From Deltaproteobacteria bacterium (GTDB taxonomy: Bacteria > Desulfobacterota > GWC2-55-46 > DRQE01), in contig JAJRSM010000021.1 of assembly GCA_024278765.1 (NCBI GenBank), forward strand, positions 1-45,783: a DNA stretch of 45,783 bases, written 5' to 3'. Position 1 is the stretch's first letter, and the number at the start of each line of letters is the position of its first letter. A model generated the notes under the pieces. The model was not told where the DNA came from and made no database searches. It was given only the letters and a program-made list of their open reading frames with translations. Of the stretch, positions 1 to 9,923 are shown in pieces. Both the position numbers and the translations under genes were made by a program.

Positions 1-186
1 ACCTACAGAGAAGAGGTACTCGATATGTACGTCTTTAGATACTTGAGTGAAGTACGCGAGATAACCGTAGATTGGATAACTGAATACAACGAAGAGAGGC
101 CTCACGAATCGCTTGGGAACTTGACTCCGGCAGAGTATCTGTCCAAACACTTAAAACAGGAAAACTCTAATTTAGACTGGCACTAA
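1..186 (+). CDS. IS3-family transposase OrfB (DDE integrase), C-terminal fragment cut by window start
   Basis: Frame 1 reads TYREEVLDMYVFRYLSEVREITVDWITEYNEERPHESLGNLTPAEYLSKHLKQENSNLDWH*; the WITEYNEERPHESLGNLTPAEY block is typical of IS3-family OrfB C-termini. Confidence 0.9.
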   Translation, partial: TYREEVLDMYVFRYLSEVREITVDWITEYNEERPHESLGNLTPAEYLSKHLKQENSNLDWH

Positions 187-203
187 ATAAGGGAGGTTTA
201 CAA
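1..203 (+). mobile_element. Right end of an IS3-family element; probable terminus ...gggaggtttaca at about 192-203
   Basis: OrfB C-terminus followed by a short tail ending in ...CA (TGTAAACCTCCC on the minus strand), where the beta-propeller-like frame from the minus strand stops making sense. Confidence 0.6.
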
Positions 204-1105
204 CTGGGCAGCAGCTCGTGAGTATTGATGTTTCTGCCATCCTCGTTAAATCTTCCAGTTAATTCACAACCTATTTTACGGTCTTTTATCTTGCAACGGA
301 AGAAGTTAAATTTACTCGTATCATAACTCTCTCCGCCCTCTATAACGGTGAAATAAAGTCTGTTGTTTTTATCTACTGCATCGAAATGGATGCTATGGTT
401 AGGTTTAGGGCCAAAGCCCAGTGCCTCAAAATCGTGTTCTTTAGACCAGCTATTTTCTTTATCAAATATTTCTATGCCCAGGCTGTGACCATTGCCCCAT
501 ATCATGGTTGCAATTCCTGATGAGTCGGCAAGCCAGCGAGTAGATCCGTAGACCCATTCGTTGGTTAGCCATACTTTTTCCCATTGTAGTTCTGGTATGT
601 GCAAGTCGGAGTCGTGCTTGTTTCCGAGCAGAACCATTGTTCCGTCCGGGGAGACGAGTTCTTTGCTATCGTCGCGAACAACCGCAAATTTTTCTTGTTT
701 ACCGGTTGCTATCTCTAACCGGTGTATGTCAAATATGTGGCCGTGCCACCCCGGGCCGTCTAGACCTATTAGTTTTTCTGGCGACTTGCCCCGTTTATCT
801 TTATAGACTCGTGAGCTGTCGTTTCCTTCGTAAATAACCCATTTTCCGTCAGGAGTACATCCTGTGGTATATTTAACTTTTTTTGTGGCAAGTTTTATAC
901 TATCTCCATTTAACCCAATTCACTCAATCCCGAATTTATCGCTCTCGATCAAAAGCCCCGTACTTTCGCACCAGCCTAAAATATGAAAAGGTGTTCCTTC
1001 TCCGGCATCCTTCACAACTAGTATCTCTTTTTGAGTTTTGGTCTTTGCTGGTTTGGCAGCTTCCTTTCCTATTGCAATGCTGGAAAGGGAGAAAATTGAC
1101 AACAT
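204..1105 (-). pseudogene. Secreted TolB/WD40-like beta-propeller protein, interrupted by an in-frame TGA (920-922) and truncated at its C-terminus by the IS end
   Basis: ORFs 920..1105 and 167..637 (minus) are in the same frame. The sequence between them reads through without other stops (IGLNGDSIKLATKKVKYTTGCTPDGKWVIYEGNDSSRVYKDKRGKSPEKLIGLDGPGWHGHIFDIHRLEIATGKQEKFAVVRDDSKELVSPDGT). Signal-peptide-like N-terminus. Confidence 0.6.
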
Positions 1106-1270
1106 AACTAATGAAAAGGTAGTGGCGAATTTTTTATAAAGGTTTTTTATTCTACCTCTAAATATGTATCATATTGTTTTTACTGAGAAAACTGCATGAA
1201 GTTATTCTACCATCTGGTTAAATATGGGGGGGTGTGAGTAGGAAAATTAAAGATGTGAATTAAACGGAGG

Positions 1271-2818
1271 TCAGACTTTGCACTTCTTTCTTGTCTTGTT
1301 CCCGTTTAGGTCATCATCCGGGTTACGCCACCGTCTGAGGTCGCGCTCCATCAGCATTTCGGCCTCAAGCGGGCCCCAGGTGCCGGGCTCGTAGTTGGGA
1401 AAGCTCTGGGGCGGGAAGCTCTCCCAGCCCTCCAGTATTCCGTTGATGATCTTCCAGGACTCTTCTATCTCTTGGGAATGCGGAAAGAGCGTTGCGTCGC
1501 CGAGCATCGCGTCATGGATGAGGCGTTCGTATGCCTCGGCCATCTTTACGTCATAGGCCTCTGCGTATGAGAAGTCCATCGTAACCATATCTATGCGGTT
1601 GGTGCTGCCCGGGTACTTTATGTTGAAGCTGAAGTTAATGCCCTCGTCCGGCTGGATCTTTAAGACCAGGACGTTACTGTTCGGGCAGCCCGTAATTGAT
1701 TTGGTAAAGAGGCAATGAGGGACCTCTTTAAAGTGAATGGCTATTTCGGTTAATCGTTCGGGCAGGCATTTGCCGGTCCTTATATAGAAGGGCACGCCGG
1801 ACCAACGCCAGTTGTCGATAAAGAGTTTTAAGGCTGCAAAGGTCTCGATATCAGACTCGGGATCGACATGCATCTCGTCGCGGTAGCCCTTTATATCACC
1901 GGCCTCTTCTGTGACCTTTCCGTACTGGCCTCTGACTGCAAAACGCTGGACCGTCTCCGGGGCTATCGGGCGAAGGGATTTAAGGAGTTCTATCTTTTTA
2001 GTGCGGATGACCTCGGCGTCCATACTGGAGGGCGGCTCCATTGCGACAAGTGTCAAGAGCTGCATGATGTGGTTCTGTACCATGTCTCTGAGAGTTCCCG
2101 AGCCTTCAAAGTACTTACCCCGGTCGCCAACCCCGACGCTCTCGGCAACTGTTATCTGAACGTGGTCCACGTAACGCCTGTTCCATGTGGGCTCGTATAT
2201 TCCGTTGGCAAAGCGGAAAAATAAGATGTTCTGGACTGTTTCCTTTCCCAGGTAGTGATCTATCCGGTATACCTGATCTTCATCAAAACGCTCAAGAGTT
2301 AGTTTATTCAGGTCTCTGGCACTCTTTAGGTCGCGCCCAAAGGGTTTTTCTATTATTATCTTGGGTTTGTTTGGTTCGTCGCCCTTATGCGATAGTCCGG
2401 CGTTGTCTAGCATCTCTATTATTTTAGGGAAGAAGCGTGGGGGAGTGGCAAAGTAGTAAAGGCGCGAGCAAGGTGTGCCGCACTACTGGTCCAGTTCATT
2501 TAGCTGTGGCTTTAGACGCTCGAAGCCGTCTTTGTCTTCAAAAGAGGCCGATACAAAGCGGGAGACGCTAAAGAGTTGAGCGCAGGTCTTGTCGTTGACC
2601 GGTTTATACTGCGAATGCTCGTGGACGGCGGCCTCGGCGAATCCTTTGAACTCATGGTCGTCTATCTGGCGCGTGGCAAAACCTACGATATTGAAGTGTT
2701 TAGGCAGCATCTTGAGTTCAAGGAGTCTGTAGAGGGCGGGTAAGAGTTTTTTCTGGGATAGATCTCCGGTAGCTCCGAAGATAACCATGGTTGTTGCCCC
2801 GGGTTTTATTGTATCCAT
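1271..2818 (-). pseudogene. zwf: Glucose-6-phosphate dehydrogenase, split by one in-frame amber TAG (2483-2485, minus)
   Basis: N-part MDTIKPGATTMVIFGATGDLSQKKLLPALYRL; C-part with [16 protein letters not shown]...[21 protein letters not shown]. Both ORFs share one frame and the gap reads [30 protein letters not shown], continuous with the G6PD fold. Confidence 0.85.
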
Positions 2819-3149
2819 TCGTTTTTCCTCATACTTATTAAAGTGTTAAGATAAACTCTAGCATACGCAGGGAATTTGTCAATCTTAGCCGTCCTTACGT
2901 CTTGTTCGCAACTTTGTTACTCTGAATATGACCATGTAGGTTTTTTTGTGTTTTCAAGGTTCATTTACGGACTGTTGTCGTAGTGGTAGAGAATAAAAAT
3001 AGTTGCAATAGCAAGTGTTTATATGGTAGATTTGATAAAATTTGCACAAAAAAGGCACTGAATTATCATTAGGTAGTTTGTCTCTTTGTATGGTCTCGGT
3101 ATGACTTCCTTGAGTTCTTGGTATCAACCTTTAAAGAGGGTAACCTGAA

Positions 3150-4583
3150 ATGAAGATAATAAGGTCGATATTCTTAGTGTCTCTCGTCTTTTTGGCCTCC
3201 TGTGTTACACCGGCGGTGCAGGACTTGCAGACTCGGTTTTCTTCGCCTCCTTCTTCCTCCTTCGCCAGGGTCTTGGTGTACCTGCATCTCACAGCCTCGT
3301 CTACTGACCTTGAATTCAGTATAACCCAGGCCTCATTGATCGATGGTGAGGGGGGCAGTCACGACCTGTTGCATGCACCGGTAAATGTAAGCTCTGTGGA
3401 TGTTGGAAAAAGTCAGGTACTGCTTGTCGAGGGTTTTGTTGCTCCAGGCGATTATATTGGTTTACGCCTTGCTTTTAGCCGCGCATCTATCGGTCGCGGC
3501 GGTAAGAGGGCCAATCTTATTTTGCCGGAGAAGGGCGGCGAGTTTGAGGCTTCTTTAAATCTTGAACTGGACGGCGGGCAGAGCACCGTGCTCAGCCTTG
3601 AGTGGAACCCTTCGGCATCTGTAGAGAAGAGAGTTGTATTTACTCCTGCCATAACAGTAGAGACTCAAAGGCCATCGGCCAGAGGCCTGCTGCTTTATAT
3701 CTCCAATAGTGGATCAAATTACGTAACTGTCATTGATAGGAGTCTTGAGCGGGTCATCGGAGCGGTAACGGTTGGGGACGGCCCAAGGGCAATGGCCCTT
3801 AATAAGCGCAATGACATGCTTTACGTGCTTAATTCGCGTTCGCATTCAATATCGGTCATCGATGCCTTGTATCTGGAGCTGCGCGATACCATTGATCTGA
3901 CCGCAGGGATTAACCCAACGGATATGACCTTTATGCCTGACGAGTTTGATGCTACCGATGGTAAGCTTTATATAGTAAACAGATCCAGCAACGATGTGGT
4001 TTTGGTTGATACCGCATCAAGCCGTGTAATGAAGGCAGTCCCTGTCGGGCACAGACCGTCGTTTGTTTTGGGTGATAAAGATCGTCGCGAGATTTATGTA
4101 ACCAATGAACTTTCCAATACACTTAGCATAATAAGTACGATTGACGACCTGGTTGTTGCTACTATAAGGGTTGATGGTAGTCCGGTAGGTTTGGCCCTTG
4201 GTGATGACAAGGTATATGTTTTTAATCAGGGGTCAAACTCAATATCAGTGGTCTCGCCTTCGGACAGAGTAATCGTTGATACTTTGATCTTATCTGATCC
4301 TCCAAGCAGGGGGATCAAGGCCTTTAACAAGCGTTTCTTTATCTTGAATACTTTAACTGACAAGATAACTTTCTTTAATAGACAAGACGTGCTTACTGCG
4401 ATAAGAAAGGTAGGTGACTCTCCTATAGGGCTAGCAGCTGATGAGGACCGCAATCGGCTCTACGTCTCTAATTTTGGTTCGAATACGGTCTCTATCATAG
4501 ACCCGAAAGGAGAGAGGGTCGTAGGCGAGCTTGATGTTGGTAGTAAGCCGTACGGCGTGCTTCTTCTGGATAATCAACAATGA
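3150..4583 (+). CDS. YVTN-type beta-propeller lipoprotein
   Basis: Lipobox FLASC; repeated YVTVIDRS..VIGAVTVGDGPRAMAL / YVTNELSNTLSIIS / YVSNFGSNTVSIIDP blades. Confidence 0.85.
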   Translation: MKIIRSIFLVSLVFLASCVTPAVQDLQTRFSSPPSSSFARVLVYLHLTASSTDLEFSITQASLIDGEGGSHDLLHAPVNVSSVDVGKSQVLLVEGFVAPGDYIGLRLAFSRASIGRGGKRANLILPEKGGEFEASLNLELDGGQSTVLSLEWNPSASVEKRVVFTPAITVETQRPSARGLLLYISNSGSNYVTVIDRSLERVIGAVTVGDGPRAMALNKRNDMLYVLNSRSHSISVIDALYLELRDTIDLTAGINPTDMTFMPDEFDATDGKLYIVNRSSNDVVLVDTASSRVMKAVPVGHRPSFVLGDKDRREIYVTNELSNTLSIISTIDDLVVATIRVDGSPVGLALGDDKVYVFNQGSNSISVVSPSDRVIVDTLILSDPPSRGIKAFNKRFFILNTLTDKITFFNRQDVLTAIRKVGDSPIGLAADEDRNRLYVSNFGSNTVSIIDPKGERVVGELDVGSKPYGVLLLDNQQ

Positions 4584-6700
4584 CAATAAAACCTGTTTTA
4601 TTGATTACAGTTATTGCGACATTTGTGTTTTTTGCTGGTTCTCATGTCGCACTGGCTTCCATAGGTGTCAGGGCCAGTTTTTCTGAAAACGAGATTGTTA
4701 CAGAGACAGCTGGAGTAGTTAAAAACTCAACAACGACAACAAAGAACTATAGTCTGAACTTTCAAAAGCAATTGACAAATACTCTATCTTTAAATGGTGA
4801 TATTCGGTGGACAGATTCGCTAGTTAATATTGATGGGGTAGAGACCAAGACAAAAAATGTATTTCCAATCTTTACATTAAACTACAGCCCTCCCGCGCAG
4901 TATAATTTGAGGCTTGGCTATAACAGGACAGAGAGTGCCCCGTCACAGGACGACCGTATAACAACGGCAAATATGAATGCCGGCTTTGCTTTACCAGCTG
5001 GCAGGCTTCCGTCTTTTGATTTAAGCTTTAATAAGACTACGACCGAGGACCACGCTAAGGTGCAGCAGATAAATGGCGAGACTGCTACGCTAAGGGCGTC
5101 ATCGTCATACAAGTTTGAGTACAGAGAGGTGGATGCGAGCATTAATTATAGCTTCAGTCAGACCTCGTCAGAAGACTTTATCGTAGATACTACCACAGAA
5201 ACACCTACACATTTTTTTTCGACCGATGCTAGTAGGGAGTTTATGGACGGTAAGTTGAAGGCATCAATGAATTATGGTTTTAACTTAAGTGAGACGACTA
5301 CGGAAAGTCTTGGTACAGCAAGTAGGTTTGAACAAACAGTCGGGCCCTCTACCGGTCTTGAGTTCGGGTATCCGGTTGGCGGGCCGACACCGCTGGTTAT
5401 GACAGGTGAGCCGCAGCTTATAGATAACGATAGAAATACCGCAGTTGTGCCTTCCTCGGTTGGAGACCCTACGATAGACCTTAGTGTCTCTAATTGGAAT
5501 ATGGGGCTTGGTTTTACCAGCACTCAGGGCATACATGAGCTTAATCTTTATATTACATCTGCGCTTTCGTCGGTTGTTATATCCGGTTATAATTTTGGCT
5601 GGCAGGTCTACACCAGCACAAATAATGTCTCTTGGACTGTGTTAGGCTCAAGTGTTAATTATAACTCCGTTTTTCGTCGTTTCGAGTTTGCTTTTTCGGA
5701 GACAAATGCGCGGTACTTTAAGATCGTCAATACCCTTAGCCCTCCGACTCTGGGCACTATTGAGGTGACCGAGATTACGGCATTAGGGTTTGCGATAAGT
5801 ACGCCCAGGAACAGCTTTACCTCTAGTGTTACCCGGGGTTTCAGCGGTCTGACATTGGTTTATTCGCCAACAGACAGGCTTAATCTTGGAATGAATATTA
5901 CTATTGATACTACATCCGACGAGAGAGATGGTTCAGCCGATATCGAGATAAAAAACAGCCGTTATGGTTTGAACGGAAGGTATGTTGTTATACCTGAGTA
6001 TATGCAATTTGCCTCTACTTATGCATCAACCATTTCGACACCGTCAAATGGTGATGAGAGTGAGACAAATAGTTACACTGCGGCATTCTCCGTGACGCCA
6101 CTTGATACGGTAAATGGCAGTGTGTCATATCTTTACTCAGAGAACCTGCTGGCCGGTGCAGTGCAAAGTGAGCAGAACTCTGCTAATATGAGTGTCTTTA
6201 TGGAGGTATATACAGGGATTGACCTGAATTTAGGTGCAACTATCTCATCTTCCGAGTCGCCGGCGAGTGGTTCTGAGACCGAGAGTAGTTCCTATATATG
6301 GGGACTTAAGCTTGAGCCCTGGAAGACGTTGACAATACTGCTCAATGGTAGTAGTTCTGGTGGTGAGAGTACTCAGGGAGGCGTTACTACGACAAGTACC
6401 TCGGAGACGCTGGATATGCGCATCTCCTATAACCCGAACAGGAAGCTCTATATGTCAGCTGATTTTGACTTTAAGCCAGAGGTCTCTGAGATCTATAGTT
6501 TGACATGGACACCCACACGGACTATTCAGTGCAGGTTTAAGTATAACTCTAATGATACAACTAGTGGTTTTTCTTCAGATTTGAGTTGGCGTCCGTTTAG
6601 GCCGATAAGTTTACACACAGGTTATTCAGTTATCTGGACCGACAACTTGACGGATGATCAGGTTGAGACGCTATATACTCGGGCATCGATACGTTTTTAA
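4580..6700 (+). CDS. Outer-membrane beta-barrel candidate with an internal discoidin (F5/8 type C)-like segment
   Basis: Signal peptide, alternating amphipathic strands throughout, C-terminal Phe (YTRASIRF*), internal SVVISGYNFGWQVYTSTNNVSWTVLGSS...RRFEFAFSETNARYFKIVN. Start overlaps the upstream stop (ATGA). Confidence 0.7.
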   Translation: MTIKPVLLITVIATFVFFAGSHVALASIGVRASFSENEIVTETAGVVKNSTTTTKNYSLNFQKQLTNTLSLNGDIRWTDSLVNIDGVETKTKNVFPIFTLNYSPPAQYNLRLGYNRTESAPSQDDRITTANMNAGFALPAGRLPSFDLSFNKTTTEDHAKVQQINGETATLRASSSYKFEYREVDASINYSFSQTSSEDFIVDTTTETPTHFFSTDASREFMDGKLKASMNYGFNLSETTTESLGTASRFEQTVGPSTGLEFGYPVGGPTPLVMTGEPQLIDNDRNTAVVPSSVGDPTIDLSVSNWNMGLGFTSTQGIHELNLYITSALSSVVISGYNFGWQVYTSTNNVSWTVLGSSVNYNSVFRRFEFAFSETNARYFKIVNTLSPPTLGTIEVTEITALGFAISTPRNSFTSSVTRGFSGLTLVYSPTDRLNLGMNITIDTTSDERDGSADIEIKNSRYGLNGRYVVIPEYMQFASTYASTISTPSNGDESETNSYTAAFSVTPLDTVNGSVSYLYSENLLAGAVQSEQNSANMSVFMEVYTGIDLNLGATISSSESPASGSETESSSYIWGLKLEPWKTLTILLNGSSSGGESTQGGVTTTSTSETLDMRISYNPNRKLYMSADFDFKPEVSEIYSLTWTPTRTIQCRFKYNSNDTTSGFSSDLSWRPFRPISLHTGYSVIWTDNLTDDQVETLYTRASIRF

Positions 6701-6763
6701 TTTTTATTTTTCTTTCATAAGCTTATGAATAATATAAAAAAACTTGTATAACGGAGTGCGTTA

Positions 6764-7375
6764 ATGTATAATATTAGTGCTATGTTGAATTGTCCAGTCC
6801 GTCTTAGACGAGATTGTGCTAAGTTTATTCTGATCGTGTTGCTGCTGACGGTGGCAGGGTGTAGTGGCAGAGTTGTCAGGTATATTAATCCCGAGGCAAA
6901 CTTTTCGTATATTCGTAAGGTTGCTGTCTTGCCTTTTAATAACCTGACAGGTGACCGTTATGCCGGTGAAAAGGTGCGTGCTGCGTTGACGGTTGAGCTC
7001 TTGTCGCGCATGACCTTTGATGTTATGGAGCAGGGAGAGGTAAGTAAGGTCTTGACCCTTGTGATGAGGGCAACAGGTGCTGATGAAGGCATGGTGCTTG
7101 AGTTGGACAAAGAGACTTTGAAGCTCCTGGGGGAGAGGCTCGGGGTTCAGGCCGTTATACTAGGCAGTGTTGATGACTACGAGTCCAGAAGGGATGGTGG
7201 TGTGGTCTCGGTCTCGATTAGGATGCTTGATACAAGCTCGGGGTTGATTCTGTGGCAGGCAAAGGGGGCGGTATCAGGCTCTAGCTTCACCAAGAAGATG
7301 CTCGGACTTGATAGTACAAATACCAGTGACCTTACTCGTAAGGTTGTAAGACGTGTCTTAAATACATTGCTTTAA
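6764..7375 (+). CDS. CsgG/LpoB-like lipoprotein
   Basis: Lipobox VAGC; VAVLPFNNLTGDRYAGEKVRAALTVELLSR...LLGERLGVQAVILGSVDDY...RMLDTSSGLILWQAKG. Confidence 0.7.
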   Translation: MYNISAMLNCPVRLRRDCAKFILIVLLLTVAGCSGRVVRYINPEANFSYIRKVAVLPFNNLTGDRYAGEKVRAALTVELLSRMTFDVMEQGEVSKVLTLVMRATGADEGMVLELDKETLKLLGERLGVQAVILGSVDDYESRRDGGVVSVSIRMLDTSSGLILWQAKGAVSGSSFTKKMLGLDSTNTSDLTRKVVRRVLNTLL

Positions 7376-7452
7376 GTTTTAGCCGGGCTTTGATTGCTTG
7401 TTTTATTTAAAAGACCGGAACCTGTTGAAAAACCGGGGCTTGTGAGTTTTTA

Positions 7453-9138
7453 ATGAGGATATTTATGCGATTACTTTTAAAAAAATATAAGGGTCTGTCT
7501 TCTGTTCCGGCTAAAGCGGTTTTAAATATTGGCCTCTGGAGCTCTCCGTTGTTGCTAAAGGGCTTTGCCGTGAGTATTGTCTTGGCCGTGGCTCTTTTGG
7601 TAACCGTCTCTGTGATGGCAGAAGATACCTCAAAACATACAAATACAAGTAGACTTTTAGAGAACGACACAAATGACACAAAACTTGCTCCTGTAAGAGT
7701 TGTTGCGCCAAGCGAGGTTGTATCACTGTCAAGCCTGGCGATCTTGCCACTAGAGAACCTCTCGGACAATCCTTTGGCCGCAACCATGATGACTGATTAC
7801 CTGAAAAACGAGTTCAGGGATAGGGGGCTTTACAATATCGCAAAGACAAAAGATGTTAACCGGTTCTTGGCTCGTCGCAGGATACGTTATACCGGTGCTA
7901 TTACCAGGATCGCCGTTAGAGAGATGGGAAAGGTTCTTGGTGTTGATGGAGTGTTTATCGGTACTATCAATTATTATTCTATAGTTGGCGATACTCTTAT
8001 TGTAGGTCTGAACTGTCGTATGTTAAGTGTCTCTGATGGTCGAATAGTATGGGCTGACAATATAACCTATACGAGCAAAGATTTTGAAGGGGTTTTAGGG
8101 TTAGGTTCAGTTAAGAGCATAGACGCGCTGGCCTCTATGGTTGTTAAAGATCTGATCGGATCTCTAAAAGACAGGTTCTTTGTCCGAGACAGCTATTACG
8201 GTCCTTTTGATATAGAGCGGGTTATAACTTATCCTGTGATGGGGCAGTCAGGCGGTACGAGAGATATAAATGTAAGATTTTTAAACCTTACAGACGAGCC
8301 TACGAGAGTAACGGCCTTTATGGGCACTACCGAGTATGAGCTTAAAAGGGTCTCTTTTGGTACGTACGAGGGGGCTGTCGATGCTCCTGAAGCCGAGGGC
8401 ATACACTTAATTGATGTGGTTGCAGTGGCCTCTGATAGTAAATCCTACGCCTTCAGTGCAGTGGGTAAGGTTGTTGTCGATGATACCCCGCCGGTTATAT
8501 CCATGTATGCCAGTCGAGATGTCTTCTCAACAAAGAAGAGAGGTTTTGTAGTCTTTGAGCCAAAGCTTATAAGCTTTGAGGAGATAGATGAGTGGGATGT
8601 GAGCATCACCGATAGCGAGGGAGTGGTGGTCAGGAGTGATAGGGGGTACGGTCGTATGCCGGTAAGGCTTGTGTGGAAGGGCACTAGCTCAACACGGTCA
8701 CTGGTGAAAGATGGCAGCTATACCTTTACCTTACAGGTAAAGGATCCTTCCGGCAATGTCGCAAAGGTTTCTAATGTCGTAATGGTTAAGAACTCGCCTC
8801 CGGCTATTGATGTTGATGTGGATATTGTAGAGGATACAGTACTCTTTAGTTTTAACTACAGCCCTGATGAACCGATTGAGAGTTGGAGTATAGCTATAGT
8901 TGATAGAGGAGGCAATATTATAAAAATGCTCTCCGGTGAAGGAAGGACCTTGCCCGAACGCTTTGAGTATCCAATAGGTAAGGACTACGATGTTAAGAAG
9001 TTGAGTTTTAAAGTAGAGGCAAAGGACGTTGCCGGCAACAAGTTTGAGATGATCAAGACCATACCTTCTCTCTTTGCCAATAAAACACCATTTGCAGGGC
9101 TCAAAGGTGTGCAGAATGTTATCTGGGACGATTTTTGA
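7453..9138 (+). CDS. Exported protein: CsgG/LpoB-like N-terminal domain plus Ig/FlgD-like repeats
   Basis: LAILPLENLSDNPLAATMMTDYLKNEFRDRG...LGVDGVFIGTINYY...CRMLSVSDGRIVWAD; later VKDGSYTFTLQVKDPSGNVAKVSN, typical of Ig/FlgD-like folds. Confidence 0.65.
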   Translation: MRIFMRLLLKKYKGLSSVPAKAVLNIGLWSSPLLLKGFAVSIVLAVALLVTVSVMAEDTSKHTNTSRLLENDTNDTKLAPVRVVAPSEVVSLSSLAILPLENLSDNPLAATMMTDYLKNEFRDRGLYNIAKTKDVNRFLARRRIRYTGAITRIAVREMGKVLGVDGVFIGTINYYSIVGDTLIVGLNCRMLSVSDGRIVWADNITYTSKDFEGVLGLGSVKSIDALASMVVKDLIGSLKDRFFVRDSYYGPFDIERVITYPVMGQSGGTRDINVRFLNLTDEPTRVTAFMGTTEYELKRVSFGTYEGAVDAPEAEGIHLIDVVAVASDSKSYAFSAVGKVVVDDTPPVISMYASRDVFSTKKRGFVVFEPKLISFEEIDEWDVSITDSEGVVVRSDRGYGRMPVRLVWKGTSSTRSLVKDGSYTFTLQVKDPSGNVAKVSNVVMVKNSPPAIDVDVDIVEDTVLFSFNYSPDEPIESWSIAIVDRGGNIIKMLSGEGRTLPERFEYPIGKDYDVKKLSFKVEAKDVAGNKFEMIKTIPSLFANKTPFAGLKGVQNVIWDDF

Positions 9139-9383
9139 GTTCAGGTCTCTGAACCCTATTCATTGAAGTTTGCAAGCAAATAAAATCCTCAATTTTTTCT
9201 TGATTAAATCACTTTATAAACATATACTTAGTACGTTGTCTTTTTAAGAGGCCTTTTGTGTTAATCTCAGCGAGTTTAATTGCAGTACAGTTCTGATAAG
9301 GTCTTTCTGGTTATGCTTGTTATCTATTTGCGTAGAGATGGATGTTCTGAAATTGGTGGATACCAACGGCTGGAGGGCTACTT

Positions 9384-9923
9384 TTGGTCAGAAGAAAAAA
9401 GATTAATTACTCTGTAAAAGGGCGTATGCAGAAAAGGCTCTTTGTCAGCGTAATGTTCGTGGTCCTTATTAGTGTGGGATTGATGGCCTTGTCATTTTAC
9501 TTTCTTGCAAATCAAGAGGCCGGTGAAAGCTATCGTCAGTTTCACGTAAATGTAAAGAATCTGCTGGATATGCTCTTGCCAGCTGTTATTATAGCTACTT
9601 TGGTAGGGCTTGTTACGGCTTTTATCGTGGCGATGTTTTTACCTCTTAAGTGGGTGGGCCCGGTTTATAGGATTGAACAGGAGCTTAAGACAGGACTCGA
9701 TAAGGGTAGTCTGAATATGAGCTTTAAACTTCGTGACGGCGATGAGTTTGGTGAATTGGCAACGTCCCTGGATCGTACTTTTTGTAAGGTTAGGGGTGAG
9801 ATCAGTGAGGTTAGGTCGGCATTGGCCGAGCTTAAGACAGCGCTAGATTCAGAGACGCATTCAGCGCAGACAGAGGCTGCATTTAAAAAAACAGAGGATG
9901 CACTTGGAGAGCTTAAGATATGA
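9384..9923 (+). CDS. Two-TM membrane protein with HAMP-like linker and coiled coil, no recognisable output domain
   Basis: Two hydrophobic helices, then PVYRIEQELKTGLDKGSLNMSFKLRDGDEFGELATSLDRT (HAMP-like). TTG start with nearby GGAGG. Confidence 0.6.
   Translation: MVRRKKINYSVKGRMQKRLFVSVMFVVLISVGLMALSFYFLANQEAGESYRQFHVNVKNLLDMLLPAVIIATLVGLVTAFIVAMFLPLKWVGPVYRIEQELKTGLDKGSLNMSFKLRDGDEFGELATSLDRTFCKVRGEISEVRSALAELKTALDSETHSAQTEAAFKKTEDALGELKI

Noticed and set aside
920-922. Selenocysteine interpretation of the in-frame TGA
   Set aside because: No redox-active context and no SECIS-like hairpin recognised; nonsense mutation (from TGG) is simpler.
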